Positions 1 through 6,996 of a stretch of 25,752 nt of DNA are shown here, piece by piece; position 1 is the stretch's first letter; the number at the start of each line of letters is the position of its first letter. Origin of the DNA: Alphaproteobacteria bacterium UBA7691 (GTDB taxonomy: Bacteria; Pseudomonadota; Alphaproteobacteria; Ferrovibrionales; Ferrovibrionaceae); the NCBI GenBank assembly GCA_002482765.1, contig DLGP01000043.1, positions 5,779 to 31,530 of the forward strand. The letters are read 5' to 3'. A program made the translations under genes and the position numbers. The notes below the pieces were generated by a model. The model saw nothing but the letters and a program-made list of their open reading frames with translations, did no database searches and was not told where the DNA came from.

Positions 1-533
1 TCGAAATATTCCGCGCCGAATTGCCAGACCTGCTCGGCTTGCGCAAGGAAGTGCCGCAGATCGCCATCCGCATCGGCATTGCCACCGGCGATGTGATCGT
101 CGGCTCGATTGGTTCGGAATTTTCCCGCAGCTATTCGATGATCGGCGATACGGTGAACCTGGCATCGCGCCTGGAAGGCGTGAACAAGGAATACCGCACC
201 GGCATCATCATCGCCGAAGGCACCCGCCGCATGCTGGGCGAGCGTTTTGTGCTGCGTGAACTGGATCGCCTGCGTGTTGCCGGCAAGAACGATCCGGAAG
301 TGATCTACGAACTTTATGGCCTGGATGAAACCGAACGCCTGCCGGAACGCGATGCCGCTTTTGCCAAGGCGCTGGCGGCCTATCGGCTCGGTGACTGGGC
401 TGTTGCCAAAGCTGGTTTCGACGCCTTGCGCCAGCAAGACCCGGCGGCGCGGGTTTTCCTGCGCCGTATCGACCAGCTTGAGGCGGCACCGCCAGCCGAT
501 TGGGATGGCGTGTGGACCATGACCGAGAAATAG
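1..533 (+). CDS. Class III adenylate/guanylate cyclase, C-terminal part (5' truncated by window)
   Basis: The reading frame is open from base 3, so the gene begins outside the window. The visible part is the second half of a class III nucleotidyl cyclase catalytic domain. It contains the strand RIGIATGDVIVGSIGS, then the signature IGDTVNLASRLE, whose Asn and Arg stabilise the transition state in this family. After the domain comes a C-terminal tail of about 70 residues, part of it Ala-rich and possibly helical (AFAKALAAYRLGDWAVAKAGFDAL region), that looks like a single TPR-like hairpin. The enzyme makes cAMP or cGMP from the nucleotide triphosphate. The metal-binding Asp residues and any sensor, CHASE2 or membrane domain lie upstream and cannot be judged. 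The gene is convergent with the next one, with only 3 bp between the stop codons. The family call is firm; the substrate is not determined. Confidence 0.9.
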   Translation, partial: EIFRAELPDLLGLRKEVPQIAIRIGIATGDVIVGSIGSEFSRSYSMIGDTVNLASRLEGVNKEYRTGIIIAEGTRRMLGERFVLRELDRLRVAGKNDPEVIYELYGLDETERLPERDAAFAKALAAYRLGDWAVAKAGFDALRQQDPAARVFLRRIDQLEAAPPADWDGVWTMTEK

Positions 534-536
534 CCT

Positions 537-1457
537 TTACAGGCCGAACAGCGTCAGCAGGATCGGCATGGTGATGAAGGCGCCAACCGTGGTGGCCGTA
601 ACGATGGCGGCCATCAAGGGCGCGTCGCCGCCCATCTGGCGGGCCAGGATGTAACTGGCGCTGGACGTGGGCAGCATCGCCCACAGCACCAATACCTGGG
701 TTTCCAGCAGGGTCAGGTCCCACAGCCGCGCCAGGCCGAACATGGCCAGCGGATAAAGCAGCAGCTTGAGCAGGCAGGCGACAGCCACGGCGCCGCTGCC
801 ACGCCGCAGCGCATCCAGTTGCAACGCTGCGCCAACGGTGAGCAGGCCAAGCGGCGAGGCGGCATCACCCAGGGTTTTGAAGATGGCATCAATGCCGCGC
901 GGCAGGCCAATCCCGCTGACATTGAGCAGGATGCCGATCAGGCAGGCCAGGATCAGCGGGTTTTTCGCCAGGGCCAAAACCTGGTCGCGCCAGGTGGCGC
1001 CTTGCGCATTGGCGCCATGCCGCATCATCACCAGCACAGTGATGAAATTCAGGAACGGGATCGCCACGGCGATCACCACGGCATAAAGTGTGATGCCGGC
1101 ATTGCCAGCCAATGCCACCACGGCGCCGAAGCCGACAAAGGTGTTGAAGCGCACCGAGCCTTGAAACAGGCTGGTGAAGGCCGGGCCGTCGATGGGCAGC
1201 AGGCGGCGAAAGGCAAAAGTCAGCGCCGCGATCAGCAGGATGCTGCCCAGCAGCGTGCCGAACAGGCCGGTGGGGTCCAGGTCGCCCAGGTCGCCGCGCG
1301 CCAGATTATGAATCAGCAAGGCCGGGAAAAACAGGAAATAGACGGCACGATCCGCCAGCGGCCAGAAGGCATCGCCGGGAAAGTTCCAGCGCCGCATCGC
1401 CAAGCCAAGCAGGATCAGCACAAAGATGGGGAGAATCGACAGTAATACGGTCAGCAT
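537..1457 (-). CDS. AEC family (auxin efflux carrier-like) transporter
   Basis: A 306-residue protein made almost entirely of hydrophobic helices, about ten by eye, with short polar loops. This is the normal length and build of bacterial AEC permeases. It opens with a membrane helix (LSILPIFVLILLGLAMRR), and the C-terminal half carries the ASPLGLLTVGAAL and MLPTSSASYILARQMGGD segments typical of the family (Mem_trans fold). Characterised bacterial members export or take up carboxylates such as malate or malonate; the substrate here cannot be read from the sequence. The gene is convergent with the cyclase, and the next minus-strand gene ends 9 bp upstream of its start, so the two may be co-transcribed. 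The start at 1457 is used because a membrane helix begins directly after it. Confidence 0.88.
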   Translation of the reverse strand: MLTVLLSILPIFVLILLGLAMRRWNFPGDAFWPLADRAVYFLFFPALLIHNLARGDLGDLDPTGLFGTLLGSILLIAALTFAFRRLLPIDGPAFTSLFQGSVRFNTFVGFGAVVALAGNAGITLYAVVIAVAIPFLNFITVLVMMRHGANAQGATWRDQVLALAKNPLILACLIGILLNVSGIGLPRGIDAIFKTLGDAASPLGLLTVGAALQLDALRRGSGAVAVACLLKLLLYPLAMFGLARLWDLTLLETQVLVLWAMLPTSSASYILARQMGGDAPLMAAIVTATTVGAFITMPILLTLFGL

Positions 1458-1466
1458 GCCGCGAGA

Positions 1467-1946
1467 TTAGGCGGCTTGTATCAGGATGGCGAGATCGATC
1501 AGGCGATTGGCGAGCGAATAGGCAAAATACAGCATCAGGGCGCGCAGCAGGGTTTCGCCCCAGCCCAGCGACTTGTCATGCCGGCGGGATGCCGGCCGGG
1601 CCTTTCGCCTGCGTGGCGCGGCGACCTGGCGCGGCTGCAAAGTATAAGCCGTGTCGTTGGCCGGTTCCGGGGTCACATCGATAATCGCCGGGATGATGGC
1701 GGGCAGATTTGGCACCGGTTCAGCCACCAGCCGGGTGGGGGGAGGCGCCGGTTCAGCCGGGCTTTCGCCGCGTGTTTCACCGCGCGCGGCGATGCGGGTG
1801 CGTTCCGGGCCATAGATGCGGCGCCAGCGGAAGGCTTCGGCTTCAGCCGCTTCCGGGTCGTCATGTGCAGCACGCAGAATCCAGCTATCGCCCAGGCGCG
1901 TCAGGACGATATAGCGCGAATTCGGCATGTCGGCAGCGTAACCCAT
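1467..1946 (-). CDS. Hypothetical protein with Pro/Ala-rich middle and C-terminal membrane-associated helix
   Basis: I do not recognise this 159-residue protein. The N-terminal 55 residues (MPNSRYIVLTRLGDSWILRA...EAEAFRWRRIYGPE) look like a small globular piece. The middle is rich in Pro, Ala, Thr and Val and is probably disordered. It is followed by a basic patch (PRRRKARPASRRHDK) and a C-terminal hydrophobic helix of about 25 residues ending LIDLAILIQAA. This suggests a tail-anchored or peripheral membrane protein. Two starts are possible: ATG at 1946, or an in-frame ATG at 1928, which gives MPNSRYIV. Neither has a strong ribosome binding site. It lies 9 bp upstream of the AEC permease and may share its message. 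The coding call rests on a sensible composition and a clean operon-like position, not on homology I can name. Confidence 0.6.
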   Translation of the reverse strand: MGYAADMPNSRYIVLTRLGDSWILRAAHDDPEAAEAEAFRWRRIYGPERTRIAARGETRGESPAEPAPPPTRLVAEPVPNLPAIIPAIIDVTPEPANDTAYTLQPRQVAAPRRRKARPASRRHDKSLGWGETLLRALMLYFAYSLANRLIDLAILIQAA

Positions 1947-1965
1947 GGCAACAGTATTACTGGCT

Positions 1966-1977
1966 AGCGTTAACGCT
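1966..1977. promoter_or_regulatory. 12-bp perfect palindrome upstream of ilvD
   Basis: AGCGTTAACGCT is a perfect 12-bp palindrome lying between the divergent hypothetical gene and ilvD, about 140 bp before the ilvD start. It could be an operator for either gene. Chance occurrence cannot be excluded and no regulator is identified. Confidence 0.25.
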
Positions 1978-2116
1978 TGTTAAACGGAGATTAAAAAATC
2001 ATGGCGGCAGCGATGCCCGCTAAACACTGGCGGGGCGCCCGGCCTCTGGCTATGCTCGCGCCTGAAAATAGCTATATTGCCAGTCGATCCAGTACCCTAA
2101 GGGAGAAACCAGCGCC

Positions 2117-3916
2117 ATGAAGGGCAAGTCCAAAAAAGCCGCCGCCCCCAAGCAGGCGGTTGCCAAGAAAGCCGCGTCTGTGAAGCAGGCCGCCGCCAAG
2201 GGCGGTTTTGACAAATCCAAGCTGCCCAGCCGCTATGTCAGTGTCGGCCCGGAAAAGGCGCCGCATCGCAGCTTCTATTACGCAATGGGCCTGGAAGAGA
2301 AGGAAATCTACCAGCCGCTGGTGGGGGTGGTCACCACCTGGAACGAATCGGCGCCCTGCAATATCTCGCTGTCGCGCCAGGCCCAGAAGGCCAAGCTGGG
2401 CGTGAAGCAGGCCGGTGGCACGCCGCGTGAATTCACCACCATCACCGTGACCGATGCCATCGCCATGGGCCACCAGGGCATGAAGGCCTCGCTGGTCAGC
2501 CGCGAAGTGATCGCCGATTCCGTGGAACTGAGCGTGCGCGGCCATTGCTACGACGCGCTGGTTGGCTTTGCCGGCTGCGACAAGTCGCTGCCCGGCCTGA
2601 TGATGTCGATGGTGCGGCTGAATGTGCCGTCGGTATTCGTCTATGGCGGCTCGATCCTGCCTGGCCGCTTCAAGAACCGCGATGTCACCATCGTCGACGT
2701 GTTCGAGGCCGTGGGCCAGGTTGCCGCCGGCTCGATGACCGAAGCCGAATTGCATGAACTGGAATGCGTTGCTTGCCCCTCGGCCGGCTCCTGCGGCGGC
2801 CAGTTCACCGCCAACACCATGGCCTGCGTTTCGGAAGCCATCGGCCTGGCTTTGCCCGGCTCGTCGGGCGCCCCGGCGCCCTATGAAGGCCGCGACGATT
2901 ACGCCCTGGCTTCGGGCAAGGCGGTGATGGAGTTGATCCGCCTGAACCTGCGCCCGCGTGACATTGTTACCCGCAAGGCGCTGGAAAATGCCGCCATGAT
3001 CGTTGCCGCCACCGGCGGCAGCACCAATGCCGGCCTGCATCTGCCGGCCATCGCCAATGAATGCGGCATCAAGTTTGATCTTGAGGATGTCGCCAATATC
3101 ATGAAGCGCACGCCCTATATCGCCGACCTCAAGCCGGGCGGCAAATATGTCGCCAAGGATCTCTACGAGGTTGGCGGTGTGCAGGTGATCATGAAGCAGC
3201 TGCTGGATGGCGGCTATCTGCATGGTGATTGCATCACCGTGACCGGCAAGACCATTGCCGAAAACCTCAAGAACATAAAATTCCCGAAGAACCAGGATGT
3301 GATCCGCCCGATCACCAATCCGCTCAGCCCGACTGGCGGCGTGGTTGGCCTCAAGGGCAACCTGGCGCCGGAAGCCGCCATCGTGAAGGTGGCCGGCCTG
3401 AAGAAGCTGAAGCATGTCGGCCCGGCCCGCGTGTTCGATTGCGAAGAAGATGCCTTCGCGGCGGTGCAGGCCAAGAAGTACAAGGAAGGCGATGTCATCG
3501 TCATCCGCTATGAAGGCCCCAAGGGCGGCCCCGGCATGCGCGAAATGCTCGCCACCACCGGCGCCATTTATGGCCAGGGCATGGGCGAGAAGGTGGCCCT
3601 GATCACCGATGGCCGTTTCTCCGGCGGCACCCGCGGCTTCTGCGTCGGCCATGTCGGTCCGGAGGCGGCGGTTGGCGGCCCGATCGCGCTGATCAAGAAT
3701 GGCGACATCATCACCATTGATGCCGAAAAGGGCATTCTCAGCGTCAACGTCTCGGCCAAGGAATTTGCCGAGCGGCGCAAGAAGTGGAAGCCGCGCAAGC
3801 ATGAATTCCAGTCGGGCACGATCTGGAAATATGCCCAGACCGTTTCAACTGCGGCCCATGGTGCGGTGACGCATCCGGGCGCCGCGAAGGAAACGCACGT
3901 CTACGCCGATATCTGA
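2117..3916 (+). CDS. ilvD: Dihydroxy-acid dehydratase, [2Fe-2S] type, with Lys/Ala-rich N-terminal extension
   Basis: Dehydrates 2,3-dihydroxy-isovalerate and 2,3-dihydroxy-3-methylvalerate to the keto acids of valine and isoleucine synthesis; cytoplasmic. The three Fe-S cluster cysteines are visible: C81 (APCNISL), C154 (GCDKSLPG) and C226 (PSAGSCGGQF). Other family blocks are the metal-binding TDAIAMGHQGM and the C-terminal TDGRFSGGTRG and HVGPEA. The CDK-x-x-PG sequence and overall style fit the [2Fe-2S] subgroup (inference). The first 30 residues are an unusual low-complexity Lys/Ala/Gln extension, rather like a histone-H1 tail, before the domain begins near PSRYVS. The start is supported by AAGGGAG at 2099-2105 upstream of the ATG. 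Length is 599 residues against about 560-575 usual, the difference being the extension. The gene is monocistronic, with a terminator downstream. It could also belong to the related sugar-acid dehydratases, but the sequence reads as IlvD. Confidence 0.93.
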   Translation: MKGKSKKAAAPKQAVAKKAASVKQAAAKGGFDKSKLPSRYVSVGPEKAPHRSFYYAMGLEEKEIYQPLVGVVTTWNESAPCNISLSRQAQKAKLGVKQAGGTPREFTTITVTDAIAMGHQGMKASLVSREVIADSVELSVRGHCYDALVGFAGCDKSLPGLMMSMVRLNVPSVFVYGGSILPGRFKNRDVTIVDVFEAVGQVAAGSMTEAELHELECVACPSAGSCGGQFTANTMACVSEAIGLALPGSSGAPAPYEGRDDYALASGKAVMELIRLNLRPRDIVTRKALENAAMIVAATGGSTNAGLHLPAIANECGIKFDLEDVANIMKRTPYIADLKPGGKYVAKDLYEVGGVQVIMKQLLDGGYLHGDCITVTGKTIAENLKNIKFPKNQDVIRPITNPLSPTGGVVGLKGNLAPEAAIVKVAGLKKLKHVGPARVFDCEEDAFAAVQAKKYKEGDVIVIRYEGPKGGPGMREMLATTGAIYGQGMGEKVALITDGRFSGGTRGFCVGHVGPEAAVGGPIALIKNGDIITIDAEKGILSVNVSAKEFAERRKKWKPRKHEFQSGTIWKYAQTVSTAAHGAVTHPGAAKETHVYADI

Positions 3917-3926
3917 GCAACAATTG

Positions 3927-4003
3927 TTCGTCACCCCGGGCTTGACCCAGGGTCTCATTCTTCGACTTCAAATGGGATGCCCGCTGCTGCGGGCATGACA
4001 ACA
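3927..4003. repeat. Pair of inward-facing intergenic repeat-like elements
   Basis: Two short elements face each other here. One runs forward as GTCACCCCGGGCTTGACCC. The other runs on the opposite strand and reads GTCATGCCCGCAGCAGCGGG from about 3997 leftward. Both begin with GTCA followed by a GC-rich hairpin sequence. The second contains a perfect 8-bp stem with a 4-base loop (3977-3996). This is the look of dispersed REP-like intergenic repeats in alphaproteobacteria. I saw no further copy in this window, so dispersal is inferred from known style. Confidence 0.5.
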
Positions 4004-4011
4004 AGATTGTT

Positions 4012-4039
4012 AAGGGCGCCCTCGCGGCGCCCTTTTTTT
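4012..4039 (+). terminator. Rho-independent terminator after ilvD
   Basis: A perfect 7-bp stem (GGGCGCC at 4014-4020 paired with GGCGCCC at 4026-4032) with loop CTCGC, followed directly by seven T residues at 4033-4039. It lies about 100 bp past the ilvD stop and before the mlrC promoter, and separates the two transcription units. Confidence 0.85.
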
Positions 4040-4040
4040 G

Positions 4041-4088
4041 TTGCAACCTGTGGGCGCGACTTCGCATAATCGTTCGTCTGCCAACGAT
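4041..4088 (+). promoter_or_regulatory. Candidate promoter and overlapping inverted repeat upstream of the M81 peptidase gene
   Basis: TTGCAA (4041-4046), an 18-base spacer and CATAAT (4065-4070) resemble a sigma-70 promoter. The inverted repeat ATCGTT-N8-AACGAT (4069-4088) overlaps the end of the -10 element and the expected transcription start, as a repressor operator would. The predicted leader is about 35 bases. Pattern-based only. Confidence 0.4.
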
Positions 4089-4111
4089 CCGATAACAGGA
4101 CGCGCCGCCCC

Positions 4112-5629
4112 ATGACCAAGCTGCCCTACACGGTTGCCATTGCCGGCTTTCAGCATGAGACCAACACTTTCGCGCCGCAGAAGGCCGAGCTGCACAAATT
4201 TGTTGAAGGCGAGGGCTGGCCGGCGCTGACGCTGGGCAAGGATATCCTTGACGTGTTCCCGCCGGCCAACATCCCGATTGGCGGCTTCATCAATGCTGCC
4301 ACCAATCTTGGCATGGTGCTGGAACCGATTGCCTGGGCGGCGGCGCAGCCTTCTTCCTATGTCACGGTGGAGGCTTTTGAATATGTCGCCAAGCTGATCT
4401 GCGACGGCATCGCGGCGTTGCGCGGCCGCATCGATGCGGTTTATCTCGATTTGCATGGCGCCATGGTGACCGAGCATTTTGAGGATGGCGAGGGCGAATT
4501 GCTGCGCCGGGTGCGCGCGCTGGTCGGGCCGGACATGCCCATCGTCGCCAGCCTGGACCTGCATTGCAACATGACCGATCAGATGCTGGCGCAGGCCGAT
4601 GTGCTGATCGCCTATCGCACCTACCCGCATCTTGATATGGCAGTGACCGGCGGCCGGGTGGCGAAGCATCTGGCCAAGCTGCTGAACCGCGAACGGCCGC
4701 GCCAGGCCAAGGCGATGCGCCGGCTGCCTTTCCTGATCCCGCTCACCGCGCAATGCACCTTCATCGAACCCTGTAAGAGCATTTACGAGCGCATTGAGGA
4801 AATGGAATTCGGCGGTGTGTCGTCGATGAGTTTCACGCCCGGCTTCCATCCCGCCGATATCCGCGAATGTGGCCCGGCGGTGTTTGCCTATGCCGATAGC
4901 CAGGAAGCCGCCGACAAGGCCGCCGACAGCTTGGCGCGCCACATTGCCGAACGCGAGAATGAATTCGCCACCCGGCTGCTGAAGCCGGCGGAAGCCATCG
5001 AGGAAGCGCGCAGGCTGATCACCGGCGGCGCCAGGAAACCCATCGTGCTGGCCGATGTGCAGGACAATCCCGGCGCCGGCGCCACCTGCGACACCACCGG
5101 GCTGTTGCAGGCGATGGTGGAGGCCGGCGTGCCGGATGCCGCACTCTGCCTGATGTTTGACCCGGAAGCGGCGCTGATTGCGCATCAGGCCGGCGAGGGC
5201 AGTGAGATCGAGATTCCGCTCGGCGGCAAGCTGTTTGCCGGCTCGCCACCCTATCGCCAGCGTTTCACCGTGGCCAAGACCGGCGATGGCCGCTTCCTCT
5301 GCACCGGGCCATTTTATGGCGGCACGAGGATGAATCTGGGGCCGATGGCTTTGCTGCGCTGCAATGGCGTGGATACCGTGGTGTCATCCACCCGGGTGCA
5401 GGCGGCCGACAAGGAAATGTATCGCCATCTCGGCATCGAGCCGGTCAAGCGCCAGATTCTCGGCCTGAAAAGCACCGTGCATTTCCGCGGCGATTTCACC
5501 GATATCGCGCATGAAATCCTGATTGTGGAAAGCCCCGGCGCCTTTATCGAACGCGCCGAGACTTTGCCCTACAAGCGCCTGCGCAGCGGCATCCGGCTCA
5601 AGCCGCTCGGGCCGGTGCATAAGGGCTGA
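4112..5629 (+). CDS. M81 family metallopeptidase (MlrC / microcystinase-C-like)
   Basis: A 505-residue protein of the M81 family, whose characterised member MlrC is a zinc peptidase that finishes degradation of linearised microcystin peptides. Most genomic members have unknown substrates, probably small peptides or amidated compounds. Visible family motifs are GFQHETNTF near residues 12-20, YLDLHGAMVTE at 111-121, SLDLHCNMT at 147-155 and AYRTYPHLDM at 167-176; the Asp and His residues in these blocks are the expected zinc ligands. The C-terminal domain has the LADVQDNPGAGATCDTT block (about 313-329) seen in the family. Length is normal. The gene has its own candidate promoter and sits alone on the plus strand. 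Its 3' end meets the truncated VOC remnant on the other strand. Assigning microcystin as substrate would be over-reach. Confidence 0.9.
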   Translation: MTKLPYTVAIAGFQHETNTFAPQKAELHKFVEGEGWPALTLGKDILDVFPPANIPIGGFINAATNLGMVLEPIAWAAAQPSSYVTVEAFEYVAKLICDGIAALRGRIDAVYLDLHGAMVTEHFEDGEGELLRRVRALVGPDMPIVASLDLHCNMTDQMLAQADVLIAYRTYPHLDMAVTGGRVAKHLAKLLNRERPRQAKAMRRLPFLIPLTAQCTFIEPCKSIYERIEEMEFGGVSSMSFTPGFHPADIRECGPAVFAYADSQEAADKAADSLARHIAERENEFATRLLKPAEAIEEARRLITGGARKPIVLADVQDNPGAGATCDTTGLLQAMVEAGVPDAALCLMFDPEAALIAHQAGEGSEIEIPLGGKLFAGSPPYRQRFTVAKTGDGRFLCTGPFYGGTRMNLGPMALLRCNGVDTVVSSTRVQAADKEMYRHLGIEPVKRQILGLKSTVHFRGDFTDIAHEILIVESPGAFIERAETLPYKRLRSGIRLKPLGPVHKG

Positions 5630-5752
5630 TTTGCAGTCTATTGCGCCGGGCAGTCTGGCATATTGCGCCATCGCGGCATCAAGATCGGGTATCGCCAAGC
5701 CGATATGGTGCAGCTTGCCGATTGCCGTATCCGATGCCGCGTGCGTGGTCAC
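5630..5752 (-). pseudogene. Truncated VOC / methylmalonyl-CoA epimerase-like gene (5' fragment)
   Basis: On the minus strand a GTG at 5752-5750 overlaps the TGA stop of the thiolase gene, the usual sign of translational coupling. It opens a frame reading VTTHAASDTAIGKLHHIGLA and then IPDLDAAMAQYARLPGAID. The IGKLHHIGLAIPDLDAAMAQY part matches the N-terminal beta-alpha unit of vicinal-oxygen-chelate proteins, especially methylmalonyl-CoA epimerase, including the metal-ligand His. After about 37 residues the resemblance stops and the frame runs antisense through the end of the M81 peptidase gene to a stop at 5384. A complete epimerase would need roughly 130-150 residues. I read this as a gene cut by a deletion or rearrangement. 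A short chimeric product of 122 residues could still be made. Confidence 0.6.
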
Positions 5753-6951
5753 ACCCGTTCGATGATGGTGGCGATGCCCTGGCCCACGCCGATGCACATG
5801 GTGCACAGCGCGTAGCGGCCACCGGTGCGTTCAAGCTGATTCAGCGCCGTGGTGATCAGGCGGGCGCCGCTCATGCCGAGCGGGTGGCCCAGCGCGATGG
5901 CACCGCCATTGGGATTCACATAGATGGCGTCATCGGGCAGGTTGAGGCCACGCAGCACGGCCAGGGCCTGGGCGGCAAAAGCCTCGTTCAACTCGATCAC
6001 ATCCATGTCGCGGATGCTGAGACCGGCAATGGCCAGCGCCTTCTCGGTTGCCGGCACCGGGCCATAGCCCATGATGCGCGGCGCCACGCCGGCCACCGCC
6101 GTGGCGATGATGCGGCCACGCGGGGTCAGGCCATGGCGCCGGGCGGCATTGTCGGAAGCCAGCAGGATGGCGCAGGCGCCGTCATTCACGCCGGAAGCAT
6201 TGCCGGCAGTGACGGTGCCGCCCTGGCGGAACGGCGTCGGCAGCTTGGCCAGTGCTTCAATCGTGGTGTCGCGCGGATGCTCGTCGCGGTCCACCACCAC
6301 CGGATCGCCCTTGCGGCTCGGGATCGTCACCGGGGTGATCTCGGCTTCGAACAGGCCGAGACGCTGGGCATTCAGGGCACGCTGCTGGCTGCGCAGCGCA
6401 AAGGCATCCTGATCAGCGCGGTTGATCTGGAACTGCTCGGCCACGTTCTCGGCGGTTTCCGGCATTGAATCAACGCCGTATTTCTGCTTCATCAGCTTGT
6501 TGACGAAGCGCCAGCCGATGGTGGTGTCGTAGATTTCCGTGGTGCGCGAGAAGGCGCTTTCCGCCTTGGCCATCACGAAGGGGGCGCGGCTCATGCTTTC
6601 CACGCCGCCGGCAATGCACAGATCGGCCTCGCCGGTGCGGATGGCGCGGGCGGCGGCCGAAGTGGCCTCGATGCCCGAGCCGCAGAGCCGGTTCACCGTG
6701 GCGCCCGGAATGCTCTCAGGCAGGCCCGACAGCAAGGCCGACATGCGCGCCACGTTGCGATTATCCTCGCCGGCCTGGTTGGCGCAGCCATAGATCACAT
6801 CGTCAACCTGGCTCCAATCCACGCTCGGATTGCGCTGCATCAGCGCCTTGATCGGAATGGCGCCAAGATCGTCAGCCCGCACCGGGCTAAGCGCGCCGCC
6901 ATAACGGCCGATGGGGGTGCGGATCGCGTCGCAGATAAAAGCTTCTGTCAT
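5749..6951 (-). CDS. pcaF: 3-oxoadipyl-CoA thiolase-like acetyl-CoA acyltransferase (PcaF/PaaJ type)
   Basis: A 400-residue type II thiolase that cleaves a 3-oxoacyl-CoA with CoA to give acetyl-CoA. The nucleophile is C90 (VNRLCGSG), the general bases are H356 (GGAIALGHPLGMSG) and C386 (CTMCIGVGQG). The block YGCANQAGEDNRNVARM (54-70) is characteristic of 3-oxoadipyl-CoA thiolases, which finish the beta-ketoadipate and phenylacetate routes to succinyl-CoA plus acetyl-CoA. No other aromatic-degradation gene is present in the window, so its role in this cell could also be general beta-oxidation. The ATG at 6951 follows AGGGAGAG by 4 bases. It lies 45 bp after the dehydratase gene and overlaps the GTG of the VOC remnant. 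The thiolase call is firm; the substrate is likely but not proven. Confidence 0.9.
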   Translation of the reverse strand: MTEAFICDAIRTPIGRYGGALSPVRADDLGAIPIKALMQRNPSVDWSQVDDVIYGCANQAGEDNRNVARMSALLSGLPESIPGATVNRLCGSGIEATSAAARAIRTGEADLCIAGGVESMSRAPFVMAKAESAFSRTTEIYDTTIGWRFVNKLMKQKYGVDSMPETAENVAEQFQINRADQDAFALRSQQRALNAQRLGLFEAEITPVTIPSRKGDPVVVDRDEHPRDTTIEALAKLPTPFRQGGTVTAGNASGVNDGACAILLASDNAARRHGLTPRGRIIATAVAGVAPRIMGYGPVPATEKALAIAGLSIRDMDVIELNEAFAAQALAVLRGLNLPDDAIYVNPNGGAIALGHPLGMSGARLITTALNQLERTGGRYALCTMCIGVGQGIATIIERV

Positions 6952-6996
6952 TTTTCTCTCCCTAAGGTCTGGTTGACAGTTGCGGAAACGGATTGT

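Noticed and set aside
2047..2078. Possible ilvD promoter around TATATT at 2073-2078
   Set aside because: The -10 is good, but no -35 lies at acceptable spacing and no sigma-54 pattern is present, so I did not list it as a feature.
2072..3802. 576-codon open frame on the minus strand opposite ilvD
   Set aside because: It is fully antisense to a clear ilvD gene. Its His/Ala/Gly/Asp-rich composition is what GC-biased third positions produce on the opposite strand, and it shows no domain.
4010..5185. 391-codon minus-strand open frame opposite the M81 peptidase
   Set aside because: Antisense shadow that also runs through the ilvD terminator; no recognisable domain.
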